From: Nectonema munidae
Lineage: Eukaryota; Nematomorpha; Nectonematoida; Nectonematidae
Direction: 5' to 3'
Assembly: GCA_030549495.1 (NCBI GenBank)
Contig: JAUIRK010000971.1
Span: 672,501 to 736,500, forward strand
Length of the DNA: 64,000 nucleotides
Both the position numbers and the translations under genes were made by a program. Below are positions 1-58,531 of the stretch, piece after piece (within the stretch, counting starts at the first letter, position 1; each line of letters begins with the position of its first letter). The notes beneath the pieces were generated by a model. The model had not been told where the DNA came from. It worked only from the letters and a program-made list of their open reading frames with translations, and did not search any database.

Positions 1-469
1 AAAATATTTCATTACTTTATTTTCTAGCTCTGATCTTTGGTAATTCATCAAATTTTATTGTATGAATATATTTGATACATTTTATTGTTTTATAAATTAT
101 TCGGTTTTGTTCAAATTACTTACCTCATAAGATTAAAAATAAAATATGGGCTATTTTATTTTTATTAGCTATTATTATTATTTTATTAGCTAATTCCAGG
201 ATCGGAGGGTTAGGAAAGAGAAGTTTAACTCCAACTTTGTCATATGCCCCAAGATATTTGTTATTACAAAATTGATTCCATCACTCATGACTTTATCAAA
301 AGATAATAAAGTACCGATTTCAACAACATCAGCATAGTTGGAAGTGAATCCTTTAGCGTAAAGTTACGTTTGCTAACAGCAATTGAATTTAACTTGAATT
401 ATGTAACAAATCAAAAGCGTCCAAATAATCCCTCTATTGATTTTGTTTCTCCTTTGATAGAAAAAAAAG

Positions 470-2150
470 GTTAGGTTGTTCTAAAATTTGTTCTTGGTGT
501 TCAGCATATACGATGAAAGTTGCTGCTACTGTCATAAGGAGAAAAATAATCAGAATTTATCCCCCAAACAATGTCGTATTAGACAGAATATCACGAATTC
601 TTAATACAACTTTTATCCTCAGAAAATTGAAAAAGAACAGGTTGAACCTTATTTTATAATGTGCACAAGTACTAGTAAAACGTAAAATAGCTTTTGGCAA
701 CCTAACCATTTTGGTCGATTAATAAGCCTGGATGATGACATAGATATTACTAAATTGGAAAATCCGATTAATAATAACTCTTTAATGGATAACAAATATA
801 TTCGATTTAATGATAGTTTAGTCGTTAAAAATGACATCGGTTCAAATCATCTTGATAAAAATATAATAATTACCTTAAAATCATAATATTGTGTAAGTAA
901 AAGGAATTCTGAATGTAAAAGGGGAATTTCATGGATAGAGGATAATAATTATTTAACTAGAGAAAAACAATTATATTTATGGGAATACGATGCAAGCTAT
1001 CCAAATATGATTTCTATACACGGTAACACAAGGAATCACAACGATGAGTACATATGGGCAAATCAACAAACTAAACAAAACTTTTTAATGGGGTTGAAAG
1101 AGAATAGTTCTTGTAAAAAATGTATTCTTGCTTGTTAATAAAAGTGTGACATACCGAGAGACTCAACGTATAAACAAAATTTTAGTTACTTAAAAAGAAA
1201 TAACCTAGCAGATGATATTCAATATGCTCACCAACTGAAATCCATTTGTTAAGGAAATTATTTCAGAATCCTGCCATCCAAATCTCATATGTTATACCAA
1301 TGATAATCAGCTCGTTCATTTAAAATGATGTCTATTGGATAATAGCATTCTTGGAGTAGACAGCACGTTTAATCTTGGCCCGTGTTTTGTAACATGTACT
1401 GTTTTCCAAGACACAGAGTTAATTAGAAAATCAAAAAAAGTATCTCCCATATTATTAAGTCCTGTCTACTTTCATTGGAATGGAAAATGCGATACATATA
1501 CTAAATTTCTTACGCATTTGTCACTCAAATTTAAAAGTGATTTTAATGCTGAAATTGAAACTAATACTTTGCTAATAGGCACGGACGAGGAAAAAGCTTT
1601 AGTGTATTCAAAAATTTTTCCCAAAAGCAAACAGTTTATTCGGCTCTAGACATTTAGAAAACAATATTAAACGTTATCTGTCACAAAAAATAGGAATCCA
1701 AATATAAGAAATTAAATAATTCATTGAAGTAATAGAACAAAGAGGATTGGCCTAATCAAAACAAAATAGGTAAATATCAAACTGACAGAATAATACCAAA
1801 TATTGAAGAACCAATTTTTCTCCCACACAAGATTCCTTATCAATGGAAAAACAAGAATAGTGAATCCATGAATAATATACTCAAACTCAATGATAACGAG
1901 AAAGTTCTTAAATTGCCTAGTTTATTATGGTTTATGTAAGAGTTAAATTTGATTGAATGTGCATTATATGGATTTGGAGATCATGAGCTTACTTCAAAAC
2001 AACTTAAACTAAGAAAAAATGAATGGGAAAACAATCTAATGAAAACAAGTTAGGAGCTTTCAACGTTTCATAGATGTTAATAGTTCCATCTTTGAGAATT
2101 CAATCGTTTCTACAGATCAGAAATTAATTGTAAAAAGAGCATAATCTATA
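470..2150 (+). mobile_element. MULE-type (Mutator-like) transposase fossil
   Basis: The clearest part is 1335-1649: ILGVDSTFNLGPCFVT, then LLSPVYFHWNG, then LIGTDEEKALVYSKIFP, followed past a stop by RHLENNIKRYLSQKIG. This is the MULE DDE layout: D in the first motif, acidic residues in the second, and the C..H-like HLENNI end. Upstream pieces in the same orientation (around 720-1010, ITKLENPINNNSLMDNK and KRGISWIEDNNYLTREK; around 1160-1250, KQNFSYLKRNNLADDIQ) and downstream pieces (around 1870-2050) look like flanking parts of the same protein. Many stops and frame changes show it is dead. Terminal repeats were not found, so the outer limits are approximate. It lies antisense within the trc intron downstream of exon 6. 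Confidence 0.6.
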
Positions 2151-48452
<46,302 letters not shown>

Positions 48453-50228
48453 ACCCTCTCTACACAGCTTTAAAATAAGACTAGATTTAAATAGAACAGA
48501 ATTTTTAAAAAATATAAAATAAAAAAAATGAAAAATTAGTTTTATTTCTATTAAATAAAATGATAAAAATTTGTGCTAAATTAGTGATTTCATTAACTAA
48601 TAAATGATATTAGCAGTCTGATACACAAAAGATGAGTAAGGTTTTCATAAAGGGGGCGAAACGGGCGTACGCCCTCCCCCCTAAAATTGCATTGCCAATT
48701 GCTTGAAAATTTTTCTTGATCTAATTCTTTTCGTAGAACTCAAATATTATGATGATTTCTGCAACTCGTTTTTTAGATTTAATCTTTCTCTAAAGTGAGA
48801 AGCCCTAAAAAGTACTTTACCTTTACGAAGTACCGTATATATACCGGTAGATCTCGAATGGTAACTTTTATTTTATAAAAGTATGGATAATTATTAAGAT
48901 AATGAACTTTTTCTTATTTGAAATAAAGATAAATTGATATTTGTTCCAAAATTCATAAAGGGAATTGAAGATTAATATGGATGATTTGAATTCTAAAACT
49001 TGGTTTATAGTGTAATTTTCTATTCTATATGCGTAGGATCTTCATGAATGAATTTTGATCTGGAAATTTTGAGATAAGATAGTAAGTTATGGAAAAAAGC
49101 TATGAGTAGAGAAATAAAAAAACACCGGTGAGAAAGGTCCAATACAATTTTTGTGAGTATGAAAAAACCAAAATGGAAATGAATATAACAGGGCTGCGAA
49201 GAAATTTCAGCAAATTTTATTCCTTTTTTGTTTTATAATTTCAAATATGATCTTAATTTTTGCTCATTAGATTTTGTTTTTTGTCTAAATGTGATTCAAT
49301 TAATAGTTTATCAAATACAAATATTTAAAGAGACCATAAGATCATTATATATAAAAAAAAATTAATAATAAGTTTAACCTTACAAGAACAAATGCGTAAA
49401 AAACTCTAATTTATGTTTTTTTTTTAAATTTTGAATGCTGGGCAAAAGGAATATCTCTTTTTGAGACCAACAATAGTTAACCCTTGATAACGCTTTTGAT
49501 TCCTTTTATGTTCTGATAGAAACGTTCATCTTACTCTTCGCTAACATCTCTAAGGTTTTCAGGAAATCTATCAAAATGGCTATGTAAAAAATGCATCCTA
49601 ATGCTGACATTTGCAAGATCACGATAGGATGAAAGTAAATTTTCCACAAGACTTTTATAGTTTCGATCTTTTTAATTTCCAAGAAAGTTCTTCACTACAT
49701 CGGAAAAAGCTCTCTAAGCTGAAGTTTGTTTGCACAAAATTGGTGTCTTTCAAAAGTGTACGGATTTGTGGACCTAGAATAAGTGTACAGATTTTTAGAT
49801 GTACTCAGACAAGGGGGAGGGGGGCAAATTTCAATTTTTTTATGGGGACGTCATATGTGTATGATAGGCTAATTCTTTTGTAAAGAGGAAGAGGATTAGA
49901 GATTAAATAGAGTTTTTTTCTCTATCAATATAAGGACCACCGTAATTCTTAAAGTTCGGTAAAGTTTCATGTATATACTTAACAATACAAATTTGTACTC
50001 GGTTATTGAAACTAATAACATCTTCCACCTTGGCTTCTATTGTTCCTTAGTTAGCCATTAAGTTTTTTCGAGGCTGAATAGCAATACACAATGATAACTT
50101 GTACATGAAGGCTTTAAGTGCTTAAGATTAAATTAAAGTGCTGAAATTTAAGTGGAAAAATTCAAGAATTTAAGTGCTGAGATTAAATTTCCTGTGTAGA
50201 TTAAATTAAGCAACAATTGTCTTCCATT
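48453..50228. other. Region upstream of trc start codon, largely unassigned
   Basis: AT-rich. No 5'UTR exon could be confirmed. A GC-containing patch at 48645-48700 (AAGGGGGCGAAACGGGCGTACG) may be an element end without a partner. An open frame at 49611-49883 has no family features. Confidence 0.35.
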
Positions 50229-50450
50229 GTAGACGTTTGTTTAGTTCCATGCTGAAATAATGGCACATTCATAGTTTCCTCAATAACCCCGACATCGAAT
50301 TTTTCAAAAGTACCGCTGGACAAGACAACTTCGCAGGTAATGGTTGGAGTATTTAAGTCTCTTAAGAAGAAGACATGTTGTGCTTGGAATTTTGCAGAAT
50401 TGCTTTCAAAACATCTTCTCTGTTTCCAGACGTTCTATACAAACATATAA
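50229..50450 (-). pseudogene. LINE endonuclease fragment
   Basis: The minus strand reads YRTSGNREDVLKAILQ, then FLRDLNTPTITCEVVLSSGT and FEKFDVGVIEETMNVPLFQH with GTKQTS. This follows the APE-type endonuclease pattern of CR1/jockey LINEs (YR.P........L......GDFN.P.I.W......F.......L.QHV..PTR), with the GD of GDFN replaced by RD. One frame change. A short isolated remnant. Confidence 0.55.
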
Positions 50451-51039
50451 TTTTCAAACAACCATTTATAATGCAAAATTTACAAAAAAAAATTTCCACA
50501 TGCCATTTTAGGACATTTATTTGGGTATGACTAAAATGTGCCGTGTAAAGATTAGATGTGCCGAATAGCTGAAAATAACTTATTTTGAGATGAGTTTTAC
50601 AAATAATATTTGTATATATTTTATTAAGTTAAAAAATCATAGTAAAATTTTGATGATTTATAAAATTTTTGTATCTTTTTTTAATATTACCTATTTTCCA
50701 TGAATTTAAAAATTTCTATTTATAAAACTTATTATTTAATAATTAATTAAAAGTCAATTATGAACACAAAACCAGTAAAAATTGTTTACATTTAAAATCA
50801 ACTTTTACGTAAAAAACCAGTAATACATTTATATAAATTTATTATATTAGAAAACATATCATTTCAATTAAATTCATTTTATTAATGAAAAACCGAAGAT
50901 TTTGTAGTGTATGGCATTTTACATCAAAAATTAATGTTAATAAATTTTAAATAAATTACCAAAAATAATGTTATGACATTATATAAAATAATAAAAGTAT
51001 GAAATTCAGTTAATTAATTTAAAAGAGAGGAGTAAATAA

Positions 51040-51190
51040 GGATTAAGTTGAGTAGGGAAAGTAGGTATTGTGCAAGTAGTGGGTGAAGAGGTTGCGTTTG
51101 AATTCGAGGATGTTTGTGGTGTTTCTGAGTGATCTAGGCAGTACATTGAAGAGGGAGAATGAGGTGGAGTAAAATGTTTTGTCGAGGAGT
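51040..51190 (-). pseudogene. LINE reverse transcriptase C-terminal fragment
   Basis: The minus strand reads DKTFYSTSFSLFNVLPRSLR then NTTNILEFKRNLFTHYL and HNTYFPYST. This matches the end of CR1/jockey-type proteins (WN.LP..LR....L..FK..L..HL). No upstream continuation seen. Confidence 0.6.
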
Positions 51191-52167
51191 TAATTTGGGT
51201 AAGAAAATTATTAAAGAAATTATAACGTAATTTTTTCTCTTGAATTTCTATCCATATACAATAAAGTTATATCTATTAATTACATCAAAACATGAAAATA
51301 ATAAAAAAATTTAGATTTTTAATTAGTTAAAAAAATTTTAATTTGAATTTCCGGAAAATAACGAAGTAAAAATTTAAAATAAAAAACTGGATTAAACTTG
51401 TGTTAAAAAAATTAAAAAAAGAAACAATCATAAAAATTTAAACAAAATGATCATTTGTGGTTGTTTTATCATTAACAGCATTCTTTTGATATTTCAATGA
51501 TAATCTTGATCATAATGAAAGATTTCACATCCGTCTAAAATAAGCTCACTATCATTGAAATACGTATGTAACCATGATATAGTGGTGGATATCAAAGCAC
51601 CCTCAGCCATATGACTATATGCTCGCATTATGCTTAAGATGGTTAATCACAGTTTTTGTGAATTTGTTTTTAAGAGTTGGGAGCCTTGGGGATCGAACCA
51701 CTGACCTTCAACTGTTAAGCTGAGAGCTGTTATTTAGTATTTTCAAAATTATTTAAAGACAATTTTAAATAGTGAACATTTTTTAGAACGTTATATGCAT
51801 CTCACAAAGATAAATTTAAACTTAAAATTTTGCTTATTATAAAAGAATATAAGTATAAATAAATTAAAGAGTGAACGAGTGTAAATTTATTTTTGAATAT
51901 TATCAACAATATAACTTGCAGTTTTGTTATTATTTTTATCATTGTTTCCAAATTTATATTTTTAATCAATAAAATCCAATTTTTAATACTTATGCCGGAC
52001 AGTGCCCGCGCTAAGCAAAAATTTTAGGGAAGGTTGGCTTCATTTGGGCACTAATTTTTGAACTATCAGATTAATTTGCCTCAAGGCGAAAAGAAAACAT
52101 ATGATGTATTTGTCAAGCCATATCTATACAGATTACATTTTCATCATAGAATTTATCATGAATGCTA
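51191..52167. other. AT-rich stretch with a possible worn SINE
   Basis: On the minus strand at about 51660-51730, GCTCTCAGCTTAACAG is followed by the B-box-like GGTTCGATCCC; a proper A box is not evident. The remainder is unassigned. Confidence 0.35.
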
Positions 52168-52880
52168 GATCAGTGTTGCCAGGCAAAATTTATCAAAAAT
52201 CCGTAAAACATGTCCTAAAAATCAGTAGAAATCCGTAGTTTCAAATTTTTAATGAACGGCGGTTCTTCCATACTATTTTTGATTGAAAATTAAATTTATT
52301 TTAAAAAAACTATTTAAATAATAATCAACTTTTAAATATTTAATTGTGTGATACTTTTAGAATAACGGACGATGAAATTTTAACGACACTTTCTGGCAGA
52401 TTGTAGTTGTGTAACAAAGTACACCTGGGTCGTTAGTTTTGACATGCAGAAGCCCTGATATTGTTGAAAGATCAAGCTGATTTCTTTTATTTGTTTTAAT
52501 ATTGTTGATCATGCTAAAGAAGAGAAAAAACATTATTTATTCAAAAGAAAAGAAAATTACTCAAAGCTATACCTGAAAAGACTTTCACAGTCTGCATATG
52601 AATGAAGTAAAACTAACAATGCTATCATTAGTTCACAAAGTAATGGGAATCTTATTTTTCTTTCTAAGGTTTCTAATTTGCAAAGTTTTTCCCAAAAAGC
52701 GTCAACCTAACAATTTTCCAAATCAGAGGGGATTTTCGTAAATTGATAATCTAAAAACTCCTTAATCTATCCAGAGGGACAATGTGCGGAAACCTTTTTG
52801 CTAAAGCATTAACTAAAAATATAAATTTCATAATTTGATGTTGTTAAAATATGATTTCAAATTTAAAGATATATATATAT
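52168..52880 (-). mobile_element. hAT fragment with C-terminal transposase trace
   Basis: CAGTGTTGCCAGGCAAAATT at 52168 resembles the ends of the neighbouring element (52887-59053). The minus strand near 52560-52690 reads ISFPLLCELMIALLVLLHSY then ADCESLFRYSF, the hAT dimerisation motif (FP.L...A...L.....A..ER.FS). It may be the displaced 3' part of the adjacent element or a second copy of the same family. Confidence 0.55.
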
Positions 52881-53133
52881 ATATATAGTGTTGCCAAATC
52901 TACGGATTTATCCGTATTTTACGGATTTTTAGGCAAAAATTGTCTAGGGATATTCTACGGACGGATTTTTGATAAAGGCGTAATTTTAGTTCTTTCATTT
53001 GAATCCAAAATATGAAGGTGGCCGAAAATGGGATCTCCAAAAGGTAGATTTGTTTGAATCGATTAACAGGTCGAACATAATAATTTCTTATATTACTAAC
53101 AAAAATATTATTTTGAGAACATTTTCAAAGGTG

Positions 53134-53690
53134 TTAGAAAGAAAAAAGACAAAATAACCTCATGAATTCTTTCAATTCATATTTGTCAATCTTATCCTCA
53201 TTATCTTTTAAAAAAGCAGGTGTTTGATAACCTATAAAAATAGCCTCTTCATGTAACTGAAATTCCATATCAATACTAACGGTCGTTAGATCTTGTTTCG
53301 AAGAAAGTTCCTCGTGTCTCACAAATCTGGCTAAAAACGACTTGAGTGTGACCTGCATTTCAGGAAATAGTGTAATTGCTGCATGCTTACGATCTCCTAT
53401 ATCTGTACTCTCATCCATCATTAGACTATAATAATTGCTTTTCATGAAGTTTATGGTTTGATTTTCAAGGTAGGCAACCATCGCAAACTTAATAATACAT
53501 GTTGCTTTAGTTCGTTTGCATTGAATTTTTTTGCAATTTTCGAATCAGAGAACAATTTCGGTAAAAATTAGGAAAAATGATCAGCGAGAAGAGAAGATAA
53601 ATTGTGATCCATCATCCAATTGCAAAAAATAACCTCCGATTTGTTGACTGGATCTTGTCATTTTTCTTTAGTAAAAGACTTGAAATCTTT
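53134..53690 (-). pseudogene. hAT transposase middle part
   Basis: The minus strand from 53690 reads KDFKSFTKEK, FCNWMMDHNLSSLLADHFS, LPKLFSDSKIAKKF with frame changes. Then the open frame 53481-53134 contains TINFMKSNYYSLMMDESTDI and GDRKHAAITLFPEM (first catalytic Asp in MMDESTD). Two or more stops upstream of this frame. It continues the coding sequence interrupted by the insertion. Confidence 0.72.
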
Positions 53691-54021
53691 TTTTTTGGGC
53701 GTGACTAATTTGTGCCAACCTCAATTTTTTAGTGCCAACCTTAAGAAAACTTTTTTTAAAACACATAATTTTAATCTTATATATTAAATAATACTTTAAA
53801 ACTAATATTCATTTAATTTCAAGAATTTTCTTTGCTTTAATTTTTTTTAATGCTAATTAATAAGGTTTTTTTCAAGTTTTTTGATTTTTTCAGGCATTTT
53901 TATACAAACTCAACAATTCAACTAAAATTTAAATGCTCCTTCGTTTATAATCGGAATTACAAAATTTATAGTAATATTTTAAAATACATATTTTAATGAA
54001 TTTGAAATAATACAAACATTA

Positions 54022-54541
54022 TCTATATTATAATAAGCTAGCGTCTGTGTGTGTGTGTGTGTGTGTGTCTGTCGCTGGAAGCATTTTGATTGGTTGAAAT
54101 TATTTATATATATGTTTTGTGTGTATTTTTATATGGTGTGATGAGTTTGTATGTGTGTTTGTCGCTTGAAGCATTCTGATTGGTTGAAATTATTTATATA
54201 TGTTTTGTGTATATATGTGTTTGAAGCATTCTGATTGGTTGAAATACCTTTTATATGTATTTTATATGGTGTAATAGAAAAATACACATAAAAGGTACAA
54301 ATATTCTAAAAACTGACCACCACACCATATAACACTATTAGCAACTCAAAATACACATTACATAGAATCCTATGTTTCGAGCGTAGCCTAAACAATAAAA
54401 ACTAGCCGGTCCCGTGGTCGTTTTGAGCGAAGCGAATTTCAATTAGCAACTCAATATACACACTACCAAGAATCCTATGTTTCGAGCGCAGCGAGAAACA
54501 CTGTTTCGAGCGAAGCGAGAAACGACCACGGGACCGGCTAG
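54022..54541 (+). mobile_element. Non-autonomous Helitron, 520 bp
   Basis: The 5' end TCTATATTATAATAAGCTAG follows host A (54021); the 3' end GGGACCGGCTAG is followed by host T (54542), fitting insertion between A and T and the CTAG terminus. A TG microsatellite and CTGTCGCTGGAAGCATTTTG follow the 5' end, common in animal Helitrons. GAAGCATT.TGATTGGTTGAA occurs three times (54077-54245). Near the 3' end are GCGAAGCGAG motifs, and an inverse copy of the terminal about 35 bases lies at 54402-54436. Confidence 0.75.
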
Positions 54542-54732
54542 TAATTTGTATATTACTTTTGTTGTATGTTTTCCCGATAAGTATTCGCTATAAATCTATC
54601 TCAATTATACTCTTGTTTATCTATTAAAAAACTTTTACAATTTTCTTCTACCTAAGTTCAGCCTATTTTAAGAGTTAAATTAGTTTTTATTAAATCAAAA
54701 ATTTGCATAGCTATTAGTAAATAATAATAATT

Positions 54733-54873
54733 TTTTTGGTACATAATACTTAAGATTTTTTTTATATAAAGGTACGTTATGGTGTTATTTAGTAGGTAAT
54801 TTTTTTTGTACATATTACTTCAGATTTTTTTATATAAAGGTAGCTTATGGTATTATCATTTAGTAGGCACACT
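54733..54873 (+). repeat. Tandem duplication, about 70-bp unit
   Basis: TTTTTTTGGTACATAATACT..TATATAAAGGTACGTTATGGTGTTATTTAGTAGG is repeated once with small changes (GTACATATTACTTCAG, AAAGGTAGCTTATGG, TTTAGTAGG). Lies within the long-TIR element. Confidence 0.75.
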
Positions 54874-57800
54874 TGCAGCTTTGTATCTAACTGTGACGAA
54901 AGGAGGTTTGGTGCTGTATCTAAATCCAGTATTTGACCAGGGCGGATCTAGATGATAATAATTTACTCAAATTTATTTAAATTTTTTTCTTTAAAATAAA
55001 TTTTTCTCATATTTCTTTATGAAAAATCATTGTGAATGAATGCGTAGACTATTATTCGTATCACATAAGCAACATTTAGATATTTCATGTTGTGGATCTG
55101 AAATACAACTCTTCCTTCATATAATGAAAGTAATTCTGATTGAACTATACATTGATATCCTTAAAAATCGGTAAAGGAAAAGAAGACCTCCCTCTGGATC
55201 TCTGTTGTATCTGACTAACCCTTTTCCCACCCCCTTATACATAAAAGTTGTATCCTATGAATGCATAATATAAAAAAAAGTTGGTACAAATGCATAACAA
55301 AAAAATTCTACAAATATTTAGCTCTATATAAATGTTCTTTATCTATTTTTAGCTGTAATTGAACAATTCCAGATTGTTTTAAATCTTTCTCATAATGGAA
55401 AGTTGAAAAATGAAATTTAAGAGGAAGACTGTACTTTAAGAAAGAAAATTCGATATTTATGTTTCAATAAGCTATTTGAACTCTGTTTTTTTTTCAATAA
55501 ATTTTTTTATGTTTTATATAATTCCTATTTACATAATATTTCAAAAATTAATATGCTAGAAATTTAAATCTATATCTGAATTTTTTTACAGATGAATCTT
55601 GTTTTCGATTTATTTAATCAATAGTGATACAAATGTATCCCGTCCCATTAAGAAATTTTTTTACAAACTTAACCCTAGAAAGACCATACATATAGTATAT
55701 CAAGTAAGACCATACCGGTCAATTGACAGGTAAAGTGTTTCAGCTTCAATTCTCTTATAATTACAATAGCGCGAATTAATAACACGAACATATGCTAAAA
55801 AAAACTTTTGAAGTGAAAAGCAATACAAATTGAAATAAAATATGCGTGAAAATGTTTATTAATTATATAGTTTGTTGATTTTTATAGAATGATACATAGC
55901 TCCACATTCGTGAAACTTCTTATGTTAGGCTGAAATACTCATTATCAGTGTAATACGCATTATGGCTGGAAAACATTTGTATCAGAATGTTTACAATAAA
56001 ACATTTGTGGCGAAATGTACTTTGAATCCCTCGGTGGTTCAATTTCAGAATCAAAATAACTGTGTAATATTTTTTTACAAGACTTAATCGTTCTAACTGA
56101 GACAAAGCTTGATTTTTGTTACTACATTTGTTCTAATATATTCTTGTTTTTTTTTTTGCATTACCATGATGTCAGATTCTCGTCGGTTTAAATCCTATAT
56201 ATTCCCACAGATATTTTTATTTTCATTATTCGTATAGTTTTCAATCCATGAAATTCTTCTCCTATAATCAATCTTGCGCTTTAGATTTGAGTAATAATGT
56301 ACTAATACAACAATTTTTCTTTTTTTGGTTGAGGGTTCAATGGAATAAATTTGTTATTATGTATCTTAACAAAAATATTTTTCTTTTTTTTTTAAATATA
56401 TGTTCGTTGGTTATATCAACCATTGAATTATTTAAAAGCAGATGCATATACATTTTTTTCATAACATGATTTTTATTAAATAAAATTTGTTTCTTTTTAT
56501 AAAAGAAAATTTCAAAAGTTAATGAAATGAATATAAACTATTCCGATCTTTTAGCTTAAAATTAATAAACAAAAAATTTCATTCTATTTAGTTTAAAACG
56601 TTGATAAACATCATACTATGTTTAATTTATTTGAAAAAATAAGTTTTGTAAAAGTTTTGAGATCTTGGTTTATTTTAATTTTCAACTAAAATTAAAGGTA
56701 AAAAAATATTTTTCATTCTGAATAGTTAAAAAATATTAAAATACATTGCATTATTTCTAATTTTTTTTTGAAATATTTCAGGATTGTTTATTTCGGCAAA
56801 AAATGACACCCACAAATTTAGATACGATTGAGAATTAAGTTATAATAAATATATGGGTTTCGTGAATTGGTTAAATCAGTATATACTTCAGACCGATTTT
56901 CAATAAGGTTTTATGGCTAAATTATGTTTGAATTAAATCCAATTATGGTGGAGAACAAGATTATACTAAACCAAATCTCATAAATCTTTAGCCACTCTTT
57001 GTGGAAATTTAATTTAGACAAAAATCACTTAATATTGAGAACAATATAAAATGACGTTGACGACAATGTAAAGCACACACAGAAATTTGAAAAATATTAA
57101 CTTAGCAATATCTAGCAATTAGCTTAGATATTAAATATTTCAAAAATAATACCGTGTTTAGATTTGTAAATTCATTATATTTTTATTGTATTCCAACTCT
57201 CAATATTATTTTGTTTGTGTCAAAACTTACATTTATGTCACGTTAATTGATAACATCGACAAATAAAATTTCCAAAGTTTTATATTAATTTCTTACCCTT
57301 GTTGTAGATAACTTATTGAACTTTCTGAATTTTACAATAAAAAAAATATACGTTGGTAAAAATAGAAGTAGCTTGCATCGAATGGTTTTTATTAATTGTC
57401 GGTATCTTATCCAAGGGAAGAATAATCTTCCATACCTGGACAATGAAAGGAATTATTACGATCGGTATTCGATAGTTGTCTCAAAATAACAAATAAACTT
57501 TTGATTAATTTTTATGCCATAATAATTATCTGTATAAAATTTGCCGTTTTATCACAAATACTTAATATTGTTTAAAAGCTTAATACTTTGGCTAAAAATT
57601 AATCGTTACTGAAAATTTTGCATTATATATAGAGAGTTTGTATATTTTTTCGAAAAAATAGGAAATTTATGTAAAAAATTGAAAAAGGAAAATTATATAT
57701 CACAATTTTACGAATTTTATCATAAATCTGAAAGATTCTAGTCAAAAAATTCGAACAAAAATTGTTAAATATTTCAAAATTTTATTTAAAATAATAATAT

Positions 57801-57995
57801 TGTTAAATCATGGTTAATCTGTTCGTTACATAGATTAAATTATTTATTCACTAATCAATATAATGTTAGAAAATAGAATTTAAAAATAAGGTCATGATAT
57901 TTATAAATTATCAATGAGGTATAATCACAACGAATATTATTAAGTAAGAAAAAAGATAGTATTTAATATTAAAAGTTCATTTGAAAGTTTTACTA
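54874..57995. other. Interior of the long-TIR element, no coding seen
   Basis: About 3.1 kb of AT-rich sequence. CAGGGCGGATCTAG at about 54947 and CTCCCTCTGGATCTCTG at about 55190 may be worn ends of a small MITE. Otherwise no family motif, no splice-like clusters and no frame above 75 codons. Confidence 0.5.
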
Positions 57996-58252
57996 ATTTT
58001 GAAATTCCGAATTTAAACGAAAGAGCATTTAAATTTTAGTTGAATTGTTAAGTTTGTATAAAAATGCCTGAAAAAATCAAAAAACTTGAAAAAAACATTA
58101 TTAATTAGTATTAAAAAAAATTGAGGCAAAGAAAATTCTTGAAATTAAATGAATATTAGTTTTAAAGTATTATTTAATATATAAGATTAAAATTATGTGA
58201 TTTAAAAAAAGTTTTCTTGAGGTTGGCACTAAAAAATTGAGGTTGGCACAAA

Positions 58253-58531
58253 TTAGTCACGCCCTTTTTTTTTTGTTTCCATTACAGTTTTTTCGTTTTT
58301 CACGTGGAATGTAGTTTTAGCATGTTTTTCGAGGTCTTTAATTCCACGCTTACCAACCAATAGCTTTTTTGAGCATAATTTACAAAAGGCTGTACCTTCT
58401 GATCCACCACTTTTCAGCCAGCTTAACTTTTTCTCCCACTCACTTTTATAAGATTGCTCATATTTTTTTTGTAGGCGTGATTTTTTCTTGGGGGAAGAGG
58501 TATCAAAAACAGAACTATCTGAATCTAACAT
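58253..58531 (-). pseudogene. hAT transposase N-terminal part (BED-like finger)
   Basis: From ATG 58531: MLDSDSSVFDTSSPKKKSRL, QKKYEQSYKSEWEKKLSWLK, then CKLCSKKLLVGKRGIKDLEK with HAKTTFH. The C..C..H..H finger and the opening KY...W.....WL are typical of N-terminal parts of hAT proteins of this type. The frame runs into the inverted end of the inserted element after METKKK and should continue in the segment at 53690-53134. Confidence 0.75.

Larger units (their letters stand above)
53697..58264. mobile_element. Long-TIR DNA element, 4.57 kb, about 270-bp inverted ends, no gene seen
   Basis: The first and last about 270 bases (53697-53965 and 57996-58264) are inverted copies differing at roughly one base in 25-30, beginning GGGCGTGACTAATTTGTGCC. 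Left flank is nine T, right flank is ten T, so a target duplication of 8-10 T is possible but cannot be proved. The 4 kb between holds a Helitron (54022-54541) and AT-rich sequence without an open frame above about 75 codons. Long inverted ends with an 8-10 bp duplication suit a non-autonomous MULE or P-like element. Inserted in the hAT transposase reading frame. Confidence 0.85.

Noticed and set aside
53697-58264. Polinton/Maverick, suggested by long inverted ends
   Set aside because: Too short, with no polymerase, integrase, protease or capsid-like frames at all.
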